From Sphingobacterium bovistauri (GTDB lineage: Bacteria > Bacteroidota > Bacteroidia > Sphingobacteriales > Sphingobacteriaceae): a stretch of DNA of 64,000 nt. Below the pieces are notes generated by a model, which saw only the letters and a list, made by a program, of their open reading frames with translations, did no database searches and had not been told where the DNA came from. Within the stretch, counting starts at the first letter, position 1, and every line of letters begins with the position of its first letter. Position numbers and translations under genes: made by a program. The stretch covers positions 1 to 64,000 of the forward strand of contig NZ_JADEYP010000011.1 of assembly GCF_020295405.1 (NCBI RefSeq), read 5' to 3'. Below are positions 1 to 9,559 of this stretch, one piece after another.

Positions 1-65
1 ATCCTCTGTATCCAAGTATGCAGCTTAACAATTAGAAGTTTTCTTAAAAATCGAAATAAAACAAA

Positions 66-96
66 GAAGCTGCCCTTTTTGGACAGCTTCTTTTTT
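66..96 (+). terminator. Rho-independent terminator of a gene lying upstream of the window
   Basis: GAAGCTG (66-72) pairs with CAGCTTC (84-90), with two further G:C pairs inside, and is followed by six T. It probably ends a plus-strand gene whose last codons are in the first 35 bases. The two short frames there (stops near 26-28 and 33-35) are too brief to name the product. Confidence 0.75.
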
Positions 97-108
97 ATGC
101 CAACATAA

Positions 109-141
109 TTTGGTATTACTGAATGATAAACATTAACTTTG
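109..141 (+). promoter_or_regulatory. Promoter of the first dihydrolipoyl dehydrogenase gene
   Basis: TTTG at 109-112 and TAACTTTG at 134-141 fit the Bacteroidetes -33/-7 pattern (TTTG, about 19-21 bp, TAnnTTTG) with a 21-bp spacer. The -7 box ends 24 bases before the ATG at 166, so the leader would be short. This placement also argues against any start upstream of 166. Confidence 0.65.
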
Positions 142-165
142 CAACAAAAATATAAAATAGCAATT

Positions 166-1572
166 ATGCAATACGACGTTATAGTAATTGGTAGTGGTCC
201 AGGCGGTTATGTGGCCGCTATCCGTTGTGCTCAATTAGGGTTAAAAACAGCGGTTGTTGAAAAATATAGCACTTTTGGTGGTACATGTCTAAATGTAGGA
301 TGTATCCCTTCAAAAGCCTTATTAGATACTTCAGAACACTATCATAATGCCGCTCATGCTTTTGCAGACCATGGTATATCTGTAAAAGATCTGAAAATTG
401 ATGTTAAAAAAATGATCGATCGCAAAAATGATGTGATCGCACAAAATACAGCAGGTATTACTTACCTTTTCAAAAAGAACAAAATTGATTCATTCGAAGG
501 AACAGGTTCTTTTGTGAATAAAAACACAATTAAAATCACTAAAAAAGACGGTGGTTCAGAAGAAATCATAGGTAAAAATGTAATTATCGCTACCGGTTCT
601 AAACCAACGGCATTACCTTTCTTACCTATTGACAAAAAACGTATCATCACTTCTACAGAAGCTTTAAATCTTCAAGAAGTTCCTAAACACTTAATCGTAA
701 TCGGTGGTGGTGTTATCGGTCTTGAATTAGGTTCGGTATACGCTCGTCTAGGTGCTAAAGTATCAGTAATTGAATACGCAAAATCAATTATCAGTACAAT
801 GGATGGTGGTTTAGGCAAAGAATTACAACGCGTATTGAAAAAATCATTAGGCATGGAATTCTTCTTAGGTCATAAAGTAACTGGCGCTAGCGCAAAAGGC
901 AAAACAGTAACTGTTACCGCTGAAGATGCTAAAGGTCAAGCTGTCTCTTTCGAAGGTGATTACTGTATTGTTTCTGTAGGACGTGTAGCATACACGAAAG
1001 ATTTAGGTTTAGAAAATATTGGCATTACACCAGAAGAAAGAGGAAATAAAATCACTGTAAACGATCACTTAGAAACTAGTGTAGAAGGTGTTTATGCTAT
1101 TGGTGATGTTGTAAAAGGCGCAATGCTTGCACACAAAGCAGAAGATGAAGGCATCTATGTAGCTGAGCGTATTGCTGGTCAAAAACCGCATATCGATTAC
1201 AATTTAATCCCTGGTGTCGTGTACACTTGGCCAGAAGTAGCTTCAGTCGGTAAAACAGAAGAACAATTGAAAGAAGCTGGTGTGAAATATAAATCAGGTT
1301 CATTCTCATTCAAAGCTTCAGGACGTGCTAAAGCATCTGGTGACACGGATGGTTTTGTAAAAGTATTAGCTGATGCAGAAACTGACGAAGTAATCGGTGT
1401 ACACATGATTGGACCACGTGCAGCAGATATGATTGCTGAAGCTGTAGTCGCAATGGAATACAGAGCGTCGGCAGAAGATATCGCAAGAATCTGTCACGCA
1501 CACCCAACTTACACAGAAGCGCTAAAAGAAGCTGCTCTTGCAGCAACTGCAAACAGAGCAATTCACGCTTAA
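166..1572 (+). CDS. lpdA: Dihydrolipoyl dehydrogenase (E3), CLNVGC type
   Basis: This is the FAD flavoenzyme that reoxidises the lipoyl arm of 2-oxoacid dehydrogenase complexes and passes electrons to NAD. The protein has 468 residues, the usual family length. The FAD-binding GxGxxG is at 9-14, the redox disulfide is C41/C46 in GGTCLNVGCIPSK, a second nucleotide-binding GGGVIGLELG lies near 180, and the catalytic dyad H446/E451 sits in HPTYTE near the C-terminus. ATG 166 is preferred over a TTG at 139, because 139 lies inside the -7 box. A different E3 with CLNWGC chemistry lies at 2617, so this copy probably serves one particular complex, perhaps 2-oxoglutarate dehydrogenase; that assignment is inference. 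Confidence 0.96.
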   Translation: MQYDVIVIGSGPGGYVAAIRCAQLGLKTAVVEKYSTFGGTCLNVGCIPSKALLDTSEHYHNAAHAFADHGISVKDLKIDVKKMIDRKNDVIAQNTAGITYLFKKNKIDSFEGTGSFVNKNTIKITKKDGGSEEIIGKNVIIATGSKPTALPFLPIDKKRIITSTEALNLQEVPKHLIVIGGGVIGLELGSVYARLGAKVSVIEYAKSIISTMDGGLGKELQRVLKKSLGMEFFLGHKVTGASAKGKTVTVTAEDAKGQAVSFEGDYCIVSVGRVAYTKDLGLENIGITPEERGNKITVNDHLETSVEGVYAIGDVVKGAMLAHKAEDEGIYVAERIAGQKPHIDYNLIPGVVYTWPEVASVGKTEEQLKEAGVKYKSGSFSFKASGRAKASGDTDGFVKVLADAETDEVIGVHMIGPRAADMIAEAVVAMEYRASAEDIARICHAHPTYTEALKEAALAATANRAIHA

Positions 1573-1575
1573 AAT

Positions 1576-1617
1576 AATCCAGAGAGGCAAAATTAATTTT
1601 GCCTCTCTGGATTTTCT
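1576..1617 (+). terminator. Terminator after lpdA
   Basis: A perfect palindrome of about 19 bp per arm starts four bases after the lpdA stop, centred between 1594 and 1595 and built around AGAGAGGC/GCCTCTCT. It is followed by ATTTTCTTT. It separates lpdA from the thioesterase gene. Confidence 0.85.
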
Positions 1618-1632
1618 TTAAATAAGAATAAG

Positions 1633-2037
1633 ATGAACTTTCATACTAGAAAATGGGTAAAACCAGAAGATCTAAATCCGAATGGCTCACTTTTCGGAGG
1701 TACACTTTTACGATGGATTGACGAAGAAGCAGTTATTTATGCCATCGTACAATTGGGTAATCCACATGTAGTTACGAAATTTATTTCGGAGATTAACTTT
1801 GTAAGTTCGGCAAAACAGGGGGATATTATTGAGTTAGGTATTACGGCAACAGAATTTGGTAAAACATCAATTACATTGACCTGTCAAGTACGCAATAAAA
1901 TAACAAGAAAACCAATTCTTTCTATAGACAAATTGGTTTTTGTGAATTTGGATGAAAATGGTACACCAACTCCACACGGAAAGACAGAAATTACTTATGC
2001 GTATATGAGTATAAATGACTTACCAACTAAAGACTAA
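1633..2037 (+). CDS. Acyl-CoA thioesterase, hotdog fold (YciA/ACOT-like)
   Basis: The predicted role is hydrolysis of acyl-CoA to free acid and CoA in the cytoplasm. The protein has 134 residues and is a single hotdog domain. It shows the family signature of an N-terminal P-N-G-x-LFGG segment (about 16-24), followed by the helix containing W-I-D-E-E-A, which supplies the usual catalytic acid. There is no signal peptide. It lies 60 bp after lpdA behind that gene's terminator, so it is probably transcribed separately. A second, sequence-distinct family member is at 25074. The substrate chain length cannot be read from the sequence. Confidence 0.85.
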   Translation: MNFHTRKWVKPEDLNPNGSLFGGTLLRWIDEEAVIYAIVQLGNPHVVTKFISEINFVSSAKQGDIIELGITATEFGKTSITLTCQVRNKITRKPILSIDKLVFVNLDENGTPTPHGKTEITYAYMSINDLPTKD

Positions 2038-2046
2038 TCATCTAAT

Positions 2047-2082
2047 AAAACAAAAGCAAGCTAAATAGCTTGCTTTTGTTTT
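2047..2082. terminator. Bidirectional terminator between convergent genes
   Basis: A 17-bp arm (2047-2063) pairs perfectly with 2066-2082 around a two-base centre. The A-run on one side and T-run on the other let it work in both directions. The right arm reaches into the stop codon of the minus-strand gene. Confidence 0.85.
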
Positions 2083-2401
2083 ATTTAATTCCTGCATTAA
2101 TATCCTTCTTCAAATCAATTTCTATCCAGAATGAAGCGATCGGAATTACAGAAATAATGAGATATTTGACCAATCTTAAGAAACTCCATTTATAAATTCT
2201 CCATGCAGCAATTAACATTAATGCCAAAATAACAAACAAGGCTCCATGAAATAAACCAACCATATACGAAAAGCCCGCTGCCAATTCTTTTGTCAAGCCT
2301 AAATGTTCATAGAAATAATACTTAATAGGCATAGCCACAAAAAATAAAAGCACAGCAGAGATCGCTTCCCAAAGCGCAATAAGTCTTAAAATACGTAACA
2401 T
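2081..2401 (-). CDS. DUF3817 integral membrane protein
   Basis: A 106-residue protein with three hydrophobic stretches (about 8-27, 43-66 and 80-93), which gives a small inner-membrane protein. The N-terminal pattern RLIALWEAISAVLLFFVAMPIKY is typical of the DUF3817 family (core motif LFFVAMP), whose function is not known. It is monocistronic, convergent with the thioesterase gene and divergent from the second lpdA. A good -7 box lies 23 bp upstream of the ATG. No catalytic residues can be recognised. Confidence 0.75.
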   Translation of the reverse strand: MLRILRLIALWEAISAVLLFFVAMPIKYYFYEHLGLTKELAAGFSYMVGLFHGALFVILALMLIAAWRIYKWSFLRLVKYLIISVIPIASFWIEIDLKKDINAGIK

Positions 2402-2423
2402 ATTAATTATGATTGATAAATCG

Positions 2424-2452
2424 CAAAAATAATGGTCTACTTATGGAAACAA
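2424..2452 (-). promoter_or_regulatory. Promoter of the DUF3817 gene
   Basis: On the minus strand a TATTTTTG -7 box (2424-2431) is preceded, 18 bp further upstream, by TTG (2450-2452). The spacing is close to the Bacteroidetes optimum. Confidence 0.55.
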
Positions 2453-2569
2453 GAATTGTTTTCATTTATTGACTAGCCACTGACATAGCACATTTTTTTT
2501 AAGACAGTAGTTTATTACGTTTTGCCAAAATAAGATTGCAATACGCTATGTCCTTGCCAAAAAAAAGTG

Positions 2570-2577
2570 TATTTTTG
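2570..2577 (+). promoter_or_regulatory. -7 box upstream of the second lpdA
   Basis: TATTTTTG matches TAnnTTTG and lies 39 bp before the ATG at 2617. No -33 TTTG sits at the ideal distance (TTG occurs at 2554-2556 and 2536-2538), so the assignment rests on the -7 box alone. Confidence 0.45.
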
Positions 2578-2616
2578 GCTACAAAATTTGAAAAAGAAAA
2601 CTAATTCAAAAACTAT

Positions 2617-4005
2617 ATGAACTACGACATTATTGTGATTGGATCTGGACCGGGTGGTTATGTTGCTGCTATCCGTGCATCTCAATTAGGTTTTAAAACT
2701 GCCATTGTAGAGCGCGAAGCTTTAGGTGGTATCTGTTTGAACTGGGGGTGTATTCCTACAAAAGCTTTATTAAAAAGTGCTCAAGTATTTGAATACTTAA
2801 ACCATGCTGAAGAATACGGTATTAAGGTACAAGGCGGAGAAGCTGACTTTGGTGCAATCGTAAAAAGAAGTCGTGGTGTAGCAGAAGGTATGAGTAAAGG
2901 TATCCAGTTCTTAATGAAAAAGAACAAGATTGATGTAATCATGGGTACTGCTAAAATCAAAAAAGGCAGTAAAGTTGAAGTAAAAGCTGCTGATGGTAGC
3001 ATAAAAGAATATACTGCAAAACACACGATTTTAGCTACAGGAGCTCGTTCAAGAGAATTACCTAACTTACCTCAAGATGGTAAGAAAATTATTGGTTACC
3101 GTCAAGCGATGAATCTGCCTACACAACCGAAATCAATGGTCGTGGTAGGATCTGGAGCTATTGGTGTTGAATTTGCCTATTTTTATAACGCAATAGGCAC
3201 AAAAGTAACTATCGTTGAATTCATGGATCGTATCGTTCCTGTTGAAGACGAAGAAGTATCAAAACAATTAGAAAAATCGCTTAAAAAAGCGGGTATTGAT
3301 ATTTTAACGAAATCAGAGGTAACCTCTGTGGATACTTCAGGTGCATTGTCAAAAGTAAATATCAAAACTGCAAAAGGCAACGAGGTAATCGAAGCAGAAG
3401 TAGTGCTATCAGCTGTTGGTATCGCTCCAAATATCGAAAATATCGGTCTTGAAGAAGTTGGTGTAAAAGTAGATAAAGGTCGTGTATTGGTAGATGATTT
3501 CTACAAAACAAATATTGATGGTGTATATGCTATTGGTGACATCGTAAAAGGTCAGGCATTAGCGCACGTAGCATCGGCGGAGGCTATCACTTGTATTGAG
3601 AAAATCAAGGGTTTGCATGTAGAGCCTATCAACTATAACAATATCCCTGGATGTACATACTGTTCACCAGAAATTGCTTCTGTAGGTCTTACTGAAAAAG
3701 CTGCTCGTGAAGCTGGTTATGAAATCAAAGTTGGAAAATTCCCATTCTCTGCATCAGGAAAAGCTTCTGCTGCTGGCGCAAAAGATGGCTTTGTAAAAGT
3801 AATTTTCGACGCTAAATATGGTGAATTGTTAGGTGCGCACATGATTGGTGCTAACGTAACTGAAATGATCGCTGAGATTGTAGTAGCTCGTAAATTAGAA
3901 ACTACTGGTCACGAAATGATCAAAGCTGTTCACCCTCACCCTACAATGAGTGAAGCTATTATGGAAGCTGCTGCTGACGCATACGGTGAAGTTATTCACT
4001 TATAA
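2617..4005 (+). CDS. lpdA: Dihydrolipoyl dehydrogenase (E3), CLNWGC type
   Basis: A second E3 flavoprotein, 462 residues, with FAD motif GSGPGGY at 9-15, redox cysteines C40/C45 in CLNWGCIPTK, a second GxGxxG near 180 (VVVGSGAIGVEF) and catalytic H441/E446 in HPHPTMSE. It belongs to a different E3 subgroup from the gene at 166: the residue after N is W rather than V, and the flanking sequence differs. The two are therefore old paralogues rather than a recent duplication. It is transcribed alone from its own promoter and closed by a long hairpin. It probably serves pyruvate or branched-chain 2-oxoacid dehydrogenase; this is inference, since no E1/E2 gene is in view. Confidence 0.95.
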   Translation: MNYDIIVIGSGPGGYVAAIRASQLGFKTAIVEREALGGICLNWGCIPTKALLKSAQVFEYLNHAEEYGIKVQGGEADFGAIVKRSRGVAEGMSKGIQFLMKKNKIDVIMGTAKIKKGSKVEVKAADGSIKEYTAKHTILATGARSRELPNLPQDGKKIIGYRQAMNLPTQPKSMVVVGSGAIGVEFAYFYNAIGTKVTIVEFMDRIVPVEDEEVSKQLEKSLKKAGIDILTKSEVTSVDTSGALSKVNIKTAKGNEVIEAEVVLSAVGIAPNIENIGLEEVGVKVDKGRVLVDDFYKTNIDGVYAIGDIVKGQALAHVASAEAITCIEKIKGLHVEPINYNNIPGCTYCSPEIASVGLTEKAAREAGYEIKVGKFPFSASGKASAAGAKDGFVKVIFDAKYGELLGAHMIGANVTEMIAEIVVARKLETTGHEMIKAVHPHPTMSEAIMEAAADAYGEVIHL

Positions 4006-4015
4006 GATATCAGTT

Positions 4016-4076
4016 AGTTCTTTAAAAAATAAAAAGGCTTGAAATATTTTCAAGCCTTTTTATTTTTTAAAGAACT
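4016..4076. terminator. Long bidirectional palindromic terminator
   Basis: A perfect 29-bp inverted repeat (4016-4044 with 4048-4076) has a 3-base loop. The core is GGCTTGAAA/TTTCAAGCC, flanked by A- and T-runs, and the pairing continues beyond them into AGTTCTTT/AAAGAACT. It ends two bases before the stop codon of the next convergent gene. Confidence 0.9.
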
Positions 4077-4077
4077 A

Positions 4078-4947
4078 TTATCGTTCAAACATCATTTCCA
4101 GAATCACTCTCCACTGAAAATCATCTTGCAATTTCCACACCCTGATATAATTGAATTTTACTGCCTTTTCTTTTGAATGAATGGTAGCTGTACCTTGTGA
4201 ATACGCATACTCCCCACTATATGTTCTTCCTACCTTTAATGGTTCAGTTACGATATCGATGCGTTGTTTTTTGATGAAATTGACTACATTATTTTTGCCC
4301 TCAATTTCATTTTGCCATGGATAATAAAAACGAACCTCATCAGCCATAAATTCTCGATAAGCAGCCTCTGTATCACGCTTTGAAATAGTAGAGAATAATT
4401 GATCTGTAGATGATATGATATCCTCACGCTGCTTCAATCTCACTTGTGAGCGATGTTTCAAATACCAAGAATCGTCAGGCTCTTGATATGTTAAATCTTT
4501 CGCGGCCTGTTTACCGTAGTTTTCTACTTCTGCACGAAGATCAACCTTCCAAACTCCCTTTTTATCGCGCTTCCAAATTGTTAAATATTGTCCATATCTT
4601 TTTACAGCGCCAACTTTTTGAAATTCCATATTGCCTGAAGTAACACCGAACTCCAAACTTTTCGACACCAAAGCAAAGTTTGGTTCCCAAGCCATGACAT
4701 CAGGTATATTGGGTCTGTTATTCAAATAATTAAATGCATTCACCGCTGAAGGCACATAAAAAGTTGAGGTCTTATCTATAATAGACGAAAATGCTGCATG
4801 AGGAGTTTGTGCTTTTGAAATAATTGCCGCATTCCGATCGGCAGTAATTAGACCACCAACCTTTTCAGGAAGTTGAGCAAGCAAAACTTGCATTGGCAAC
4901 AAAGCACATGCTACAGATACAGTTTTAAGAATAGTTGAATAATTCAT
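4078..4947 (-). CDS. Secreted protein with two NTF2/SnoaL-like domains
   Basis: I recognise no named family with certainty. The 289-residue protein has a Sec signal peptide (about 1-25, ending around LLAQ) and then two segments that read like NTF2/SnoaL folds. The first (about 35-160) contains W-x-P-x-F and the paired strands TIWKRDKKGVWKVDLRAE. The second (about 180-289) has the typical D-x-L-F-x-T-I-S-K-R-D-T-E-A-A-Y opening and ends in a W-x-V-I-L-E-M strand. Such domains often bind small hydrophobic ligands or act as isomerases or lyases, usually with weakly conserved active sites. It is last in a probable der-cysS operon (24 bp after cysS), an odd place for an exported protein. Function unknown. 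Confidence 0.6.
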   Translation of the reverse strand: MNYSTILKTVSVACALLPMQVLLAQLPEKVGGLITADRNAAIISKAQTPHAAFSSIIDKTSTFYVPSAVNAFNYLNNRPNIPDVMAWEPNFALVSKSLEFGVTSGNMEFQKVGAVKRYGQYLTIWKRDKKGVWKVDLRAEVENYGKQAAKDLTYQEPDDSWYLKHRSQVRLKQREDIISSTDQLFSTISKRDTEAAYREFMADEVRFYYPWQNEIEGKNNVVNFIKKQRIDIVTEPLKVGRTYSGEYAYSQGTATIHSKEKAVKFNYIRVWKLQDDFQWRVILEMMFER

Positions 4948-4971
4948 CTAAAGTTATTTGCAAGCCTTATA

Positions 4972-6444
4972 TCAAATCTTATTCCAAAGTGTACCGTCTT
5001 TGCTATCTTTTAATTGAATACCAATTGCCGTTAGCTCGTTACGTATTTTATCAGATGTTGCATAGTCTTTATTTTGCTTCGCTTCATTACGTAAGTTGAT
5101 AACCAAATCCATCAATTTATCCATGCTTTCATTATCTGAACCCAATTGATCATCTTTCAAGCCCATGACATCAAATACAAAATTATTAAGCAATAATTTG
5201 ATTTGATCTAAAGCGACCTGATCAACTTGTTGTTTACCATCATAGATTGAATTTATCAAACGAACAACCTCAAACAACTCCGCAATCAACACAGGTGAAT
5301 TGAAATCATCATCCATAGCTGCATAACAACGTGCTGTCAATGTATCTAAATCAACATCAATTTTCGTAGAAGAAGCCGGAACTACCTTGTCTAATAAACT
5401 GATCGCATTCATTAGTCGCTTATAACCTTTCTCTGCCGCATCCAAAGCTTCATTAGAAAAATCTAATGTACTTCTGTAATGTGCTTGCAACATAAAGAAA
5501 CGCACCGCCATAGGTGAATATCCTTTATTCAACAAAGGATGATTACCCGTAAATAATTCCCCAGGCAAAAATCCATTACCCGCTGATTTAGACATACGCG
5601 CACCATTTACGGTCAGCATATTCGTATGCATCCAATATTTAGCAGGAGAAGTATGGTTACAAGCTTCAGATTGTGCAATTTCGTTGGTATGGTGTGTAGC
5701 GGCCAAATCCATTCCACCACCATGTATATCGAATTGATCACCCAAATATTTACGACTCATCGCCGAACATTCAATGTGCCAACCTGGAAAACCTACACTC
5801 CACGGTGCAGGCCAACGCATAATATGTTCTGGCTTTGCTTTAATCCAAAGTGCAAAATCTAAACGACCTCGCTTCTCGTCCTGACCTCCTAACTCTCGCG
5901 TGTTATTCATCAAATCATCGAGATTACGGTTGGTCAGAATTGTATAGTTATGTTCTTTTGTGTATTTATCCACATCAAAATAAACCGTACCGTTTACTTC
6001 ATAAGCATAACCATTATCAATAATTGTCTGCACCATTTCGATTTGTTCCGAAATATGTCCAGTAGCGGTCGGCTCAATACTTGGTGGTAATGCGTTAAAT
6101 AAACGCAAAACATCATGAAAACCGATTGTATATTTCTGAACGATTTCCATTGGCTCAAGCTGTAATAATTTTGCCTTTTTAGCAAATTTATCATCACCCT
6201 CATCGTTATCACCTTCTAGATGGCCTGCATCGGTGATGTTACGCACATAACGTACTTTATACCCCAAATGAAGTAAGTAACGGAATATTAAATCAAAGGA
6301 AACGAAAGTTCTACAATTCCCTAGATGTACATCACTGTAGACGGTAGGACCACACACATACATTCCAACTAAATTGGGATGTAATGGCTCAAACTTTTCT
6401 TTTTTACGTGTTAATGTATTATAAAGTACGAGATTGTGTTGCAT
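4972..6444 (-). CDS. cysS: Cysteinyl-tRNA synthetase
   Basis: A class I aminoacyl-tRNA synthetase that charges tRNA-Cys. The protein has 490 residues. The HIGH-type motif is HLGN (40-43), placed after CGPTVY. The KMSKS loop is RMSKS (283-287). The zinc ligands that discriminate cysteine are visible as C31, C226 (GWHIECS), H251 and E255. The DALR-type anticodon helices follow in the C-terminal third. It lies 30 bp downstream of der and 24 bp upstream of the NTF2-like gene on the same strand, so an operon is likely. Confidence 0.97.
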   Translation of the reverse strand: MQHNLVLYNTLTRKKEKFEPLHPNLVGMYVCGPTVYSDVHLGNCRTFVSFDLIFRYLLHLGYKVRYVRNITDAGHLEGDNDEGDDKFAKKAKLLQLEPMEIVQKYTIGFHDVLRLFNALPPSIEPTATGHISEQIEMVQTIIDNGYAYEVNGTVYFDVDKYTKEHNYTILTNRNLDDLMNNTRELGGQDEKRGRLDFALWIKAKPEHIMRWPAPWSVGFPGWHIECSAMSRKYLGDQFDIHGGGMDLAATHHTNEIAQSEACNHTSPAKYWMHTNMLTVNGARMSKSAGNGFLPGELFTGNHPLLNKGYSPMAVRFFMLQAHYRSTLDFSNEALDAAEKGYKRLMNAISLLDKVVPASSTKIDVDLDTLTARCYAAMDDDFNSPVLIAELFEVVRLINSIYDGKQQVDQVALDQIKLLLNNFVFDVMGLKDDQLGSDNESMDKLMDLVINLRNEAKQNKDYATSDKIRNELTAIGIQLKDSKDGTLWNKI

Positions 6445-6474
6445 ATAGAACTTTAGTTGATTTGATTTTAATAA

Positions 6475-7782
6475 TTACTTTTGTCTGAAATAAACTTGAA
6501 TAGGAACTCCCGTGAAATCAAAATTGTCACGTAATTTATTCTCCACGTAACGTTTGTAAGGATCCTTAATATATTGAGGCAAATTACAGAAGAAGGCAAA
6601 CATAGGTGCTTTCCCTGGTAATTGTGTCGCATATTTAACTTTGATGTATTTACCTTTTATTGCTGGAGGTGGATAGTTCTCAATCACACCAAGCATTACT
6701 TCGTTCAATTTAGAAGTAGGGATCTTTTTCGTTTTATTACGATGTACTTCCATCGCTGTCTCTACGACCTTGAAAATACGTTGTTTCTCTGTCACTGATG
6801 TGAAAATAATTGGTACATCTGTAAAAGGAGCAATTTTTTCTTTAATACGAGCTTCAAACTCTTTCATCGTTTTGTTGTCTTTCTCAATAGTATCCCATTT
6901 GTTGACAACAATCACAATTCCTTTTTTATTCTTTTCTGCTAAATGAAAAATATTAATATCCTGCGCTTCGATACCATCATTCGCATCCAACATTAATACG
7001 ACTACATCAGAGTCTTCTAGTGCACGAATAGTACGCATTACCGAGTAAAATTCGATATCTTCATTCACTTTACTCTTACGACGAAGACCCGCAGTATCCA
7101 CCAATAAAAACTCATGTCCAAATTGATTATAATGAATTTTAATGGTATCACGTGTAGTTCCTGCTATATCAGTCACGATATTACGATCTGTTCCTAATAA
7201 AGCATTGGTCAATGATGATTTACCAACATTTGGACGTCCTACTATGGTTACTTTTGGTAAATAATCCTCTTCTTCCTCTTCTTCTGGTTCAGGAAAATGT
7301 GACACTACTGCATCCAACAATTCACCTGTACCCGAACCTGTAGCCGAAGACACATTAAATATCTCACCCAAACCAAACGCATAGAACTCAGAAGAATCAT
7401 GGTGCAATTTAGCGTGGTCCACTTTATTAGCTACCACATATACAGGTTTTGAAGTACGACGCAATAGATCAGCGATCTCATCATCTAAATCTGTTGTACC
7501 AGTTTTAACGTCTACCATAAAAATAATTACAGACGCCTCTTCAATGGCGATATGCACTTGGTCACGGATTGCTTCTTCGAAGATATCATCTGATCCATGT
7601 ACAAAACCTCCAGTATCAATAACTGTGAATTTCTTACCTATCCACTCTGCCATCTCATAGTGACGATCGCGTGTTACTCCACTAAAATCGTCAACGATAG
7701 CTTTTCTACTTTCCGTCAAGCGGTTAAATAAAGTCGATTTTCCCACATTTGGGCGACCTACAATTGCAACAATGTTTGCCAT
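6475..7782 (-). CDS. der: Ribosome-assembly GTPase Der (EngA)
   Basis: An essential double GTPase for 50S subunit maturation, 435 residues. G domain 1 has GRPNVGKS (9-16), DTGG and NKVD (119-122). An acidic linker rich in glutamate (about 166-172) joins it to G domain 2, which has GRPNVGKSS (182-190), DTAG and NKWD. A C-terminal KH-like domain follows (about 350-435). It is the first gene of the run der-cysS-NTF2-like, and a TAACTTTG -7 box lies about 70 bp upstream of the ATG. Confidence 0.97.
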   Translation of the reverse strand: MANIVAIVGRPNVGKSTLFNRLTESRKAIVDDFSGVTRDRHYEMAEWIGKKFTVIDTGGFVHGSDDIFEEAIRDQVHIAIEEASVIIFMVDVKTGTTDLDDEIADLLRRTSKPVYVVANKVDHAKLHHDSSEFYAFGLGEIFNVSSATGSGTGELLDAVVSHFPEPEEEEEEDYLPKVTIVGRPNVGKSSLTNALLGTDRNIVTDIAGTTRDTIKIHYNQFGHEFLLVDTAGLRRKSKVNEDIEFYSVMRTIRALEDSDVVVLMLDANDGIEAQDINIFHLAEKNKKGIVIVVNKWDTIEKDNKTMKEFEARIKEKIAPFTDVPIIFTSVTEKQRIFKVVETAMEVHRNKTKKIPTSKLNEVMLGVIENYPPPAIKGKYIKVKYATQLPGKAPMFAFFCNLPQYIKDPYKRYVENKLRDNFDFTGVPIQVYFRQK

Positions 7783-7850
7783 AATATTTTTTAAATTTTA
7801 TCTCGCGCGTTACCATCCCGGCAACTCATTTCAATATGAAATATAGGCTA

Positions 7851-7858
7851 CAAAGTTA
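7851..7858 (-). promoter_or_regulatory. -7 box for der
   Basis: The minus strand reads TAACTTTG here, a full match to TAnnTTTG, 68 bp upstream of the der start. No clear -33 TTTG is at the right distance. Confidence 0.45.
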
Positions 7859-7901
7859 CACAAAATAGATTGTATTATTTTGAGAGATTTCAGACAAAGA
7901 A

Positions 7902-7929
7902 AATGGCAAGAAATTTCTCTCTTGCCATT
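7902..7929 (-). terminator. Terminator of the susCD operon
   Basis: AATGGCAAG (7902-7910) pairs with CTTGCCATT (7921-7929). In the minus-strand reading it is followed by TTTTCTTT. It lies about 40 bp past the SusD stop. Confidence 0.7.
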
Positions 7930-7971
7930 CGTTAAGACCTTATAATAAGTGCTTATTTTCCAAATAATGGA

Positions 7972-9549
7972 CTAATACCCATTGTTTTGTTTTAGCACAC
8001 CTCTACTTGCGTCAATTGCAGCTTGAGGAATTGGCCAATATTCATTTTTCCCTTTTTCAAAAGTTCTATTTTCAACAAAGAATCTATCATTTAAGTTCGT
8101 AAATGTAACAACACCTGTTGCGGGATCAATATTACCTTTAGAAAGTGAACCATAAACTGGACCATTCATAACCTCGTCTGCAATCCCCCAACGGATAATA
8201 TCAAATCTACGACGTCCCTCACCAGCCAATTCTACACGCAACTCTCTTCTCACCAAGTCTCTTAACTCCGTTTGTGAAGGATATTGCGTTGCATCTACTT
8301 TTGGTAAACCAGCACGTTCTCTTACCAAATTAATATTTTCGTAAACCGAATTATCGATTTGATTGGCTTCAATTTTAGCTTCGGCGTTCAACAATAAAAT
8401 CTCAGCATAACGTTGTACAATAATATTCACTCCTACATTCCACACATTTGTATAGCTTGAAGGATTTTGAATATATTTCTTGTAGTTATAACCTGAATTA
8501 GAAGCGTTATCAGCACTAGTAGGGTAATCATTTGTGTCTCCTAGTGGATTAAACACTTGGCCTCTATACGTTACGCCTGCATACAAAATAGTAGCTGCTA
8601 ATCTTGGATCACGATTTTCATAAGGTTGAGCCGCATTGTAAACTGCTGATTTTTCAATTGGCAAACCGTCTTTTGCTTCATAACTATCAACCAAACTCTG
8701 AAGAGGAACAATAGAGCTCCACCCACCAATGCTATTCGGCATCATGATTCCTAATGAACCATAACCGAAATCATTCTGAATGTACTGTATATCAGAGATT
8801 ACTTCTGAATTTCCTTCATTGGCTTCTTCAAATAATGTAGCATAATTATCAAAAAGCTCGTAAACGCCTAAATTAATTATCTCGTCAGTAGTACTAGCCA
8901 CTTCTTGATGTTTATTTTGGAATGCGTAAACTCTTGTCAAAAAGCCTAAAGCTGCCCCTTTGGTCATTCGCCCTTTCTCTGTAGCTACGCCAGGCAAATC
9001 TGCAGCAGCATCCTTCAATTCTTTCTCCAAAAACGCATAAACTTCTGCTTTAGGTGTTCTTTCTACAAAAGATTCGTCTATAGTTAATGTTTGAGTAATC
9101 AATGGGACATCACCAAATAATGTGACCAAATCCAAATAGCGATACGCACGAATAGTTTTTACCTCAGCTATTAATCTTTTCTTTAAATCAGCACTAATTG
9201 GAGCTTTCTCAATATTTTCCAATATCCAATTTGCACGTCTTATATGATTGTATGTATATCTTGACGAGGCATTTCCTGGATTTGTAGCCGTGGCTGTACC
9301 ATTACCCAAAGCTTGGTAGCCTTCGTGTGCAAAATCATTATTCGAGTTATCTGAAACACAATCCATATAGAAAATTTGACTTCCTGATTCCCATCCATTA
9401 TACAAGCCCGTCACAGCAAAAAGTACATCCTTCTCTGTATTCCAAAAATTGTTTTCACTTAAATCTTTTAGCGGATTCTGGTCTAAGCTTTCACATGACA
9501 TCATGCTAACCAATCCTGCTAAACACAATACTTTATATTTTCCTAACAT
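7972..9549 (-). CDS. SusD/RagB-family outer-membrane nutrient-binding lipoprotein
   Basis: This is the surface lid lipoprotein of a SusCD uptake complex; it captures the ligand and closes over the SusC barrel. The protein has 525 residues, with a lipoprotein signal whose modified cysteine is probably C19 (MMSC). The N-terminal region reads like SusD (LDQNPLKDLSENNFW, then TPR-like helices with IRRANWILENIEKA and AYRYLDLVTLFGDVPL). The C-terminal region has the family ending with R-A-G-L-P, ELRVELAGEGRRRFDIIRW and YWPIPQAAID. It starts 10 bp after the SusC stop. No carbohydrate-active enzyme or regulator is next to it, so the ligand is unknown; it may be a glycan, a glycopeptide or a peptide. 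Confidence 0.93.
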   Translation of the reverse strand: MLGKYKVLCLAGLVSMMSCESLDQNPLKDLSENNFWNTEKDVLFAVTGLYNGWESGSQIFYMDCVSDNSNNDFAHEGYQALGNGTATATNPGNASSRYTYNHIRRANWILENIEKAPISADLKKRLIAEVKTIRAYRYLDLVTLFGDVPLITQTLTIDESFVERTPKAEVYAFLEKELKDAAADLPGVATEKGRMTKGAALGFLTRVYAFQNKHQEVASTTDEIINLGVYELFDNYATLFEEANEGNSEVISDIQYIQNDFGYGSLGIMMPNSIGGWSSIVPLQSLVDSYEAKDGLPIEKSAVYNAAQPYENRDPRLAATILYAGVTYRGQVFNPLGDTNDYPTSADNASNSGYNYKKYIQNPSSYTNVWNVGVNIIVQRYAEILLLNAEAKIEANQIDNSVYENINLVRERAGLPKVDATQYPSQTELRDLVRRELRVELAGEGRRRFDIIRWGIADEVMNGPVYGSLSKGNIDPATGVVTFTNLNDRFFVENRTFEKGKNEYWPIPQAAIDASRGVLKQNNGY

Positions 9550-9559
9550 AATTTACATC

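Noticed and set aside
1-35. Tail of an upstream coding gene (possible E2 subunit)
   Set aside because: Two short frames are open and neither ending is distinctive, so I cannot support a product.
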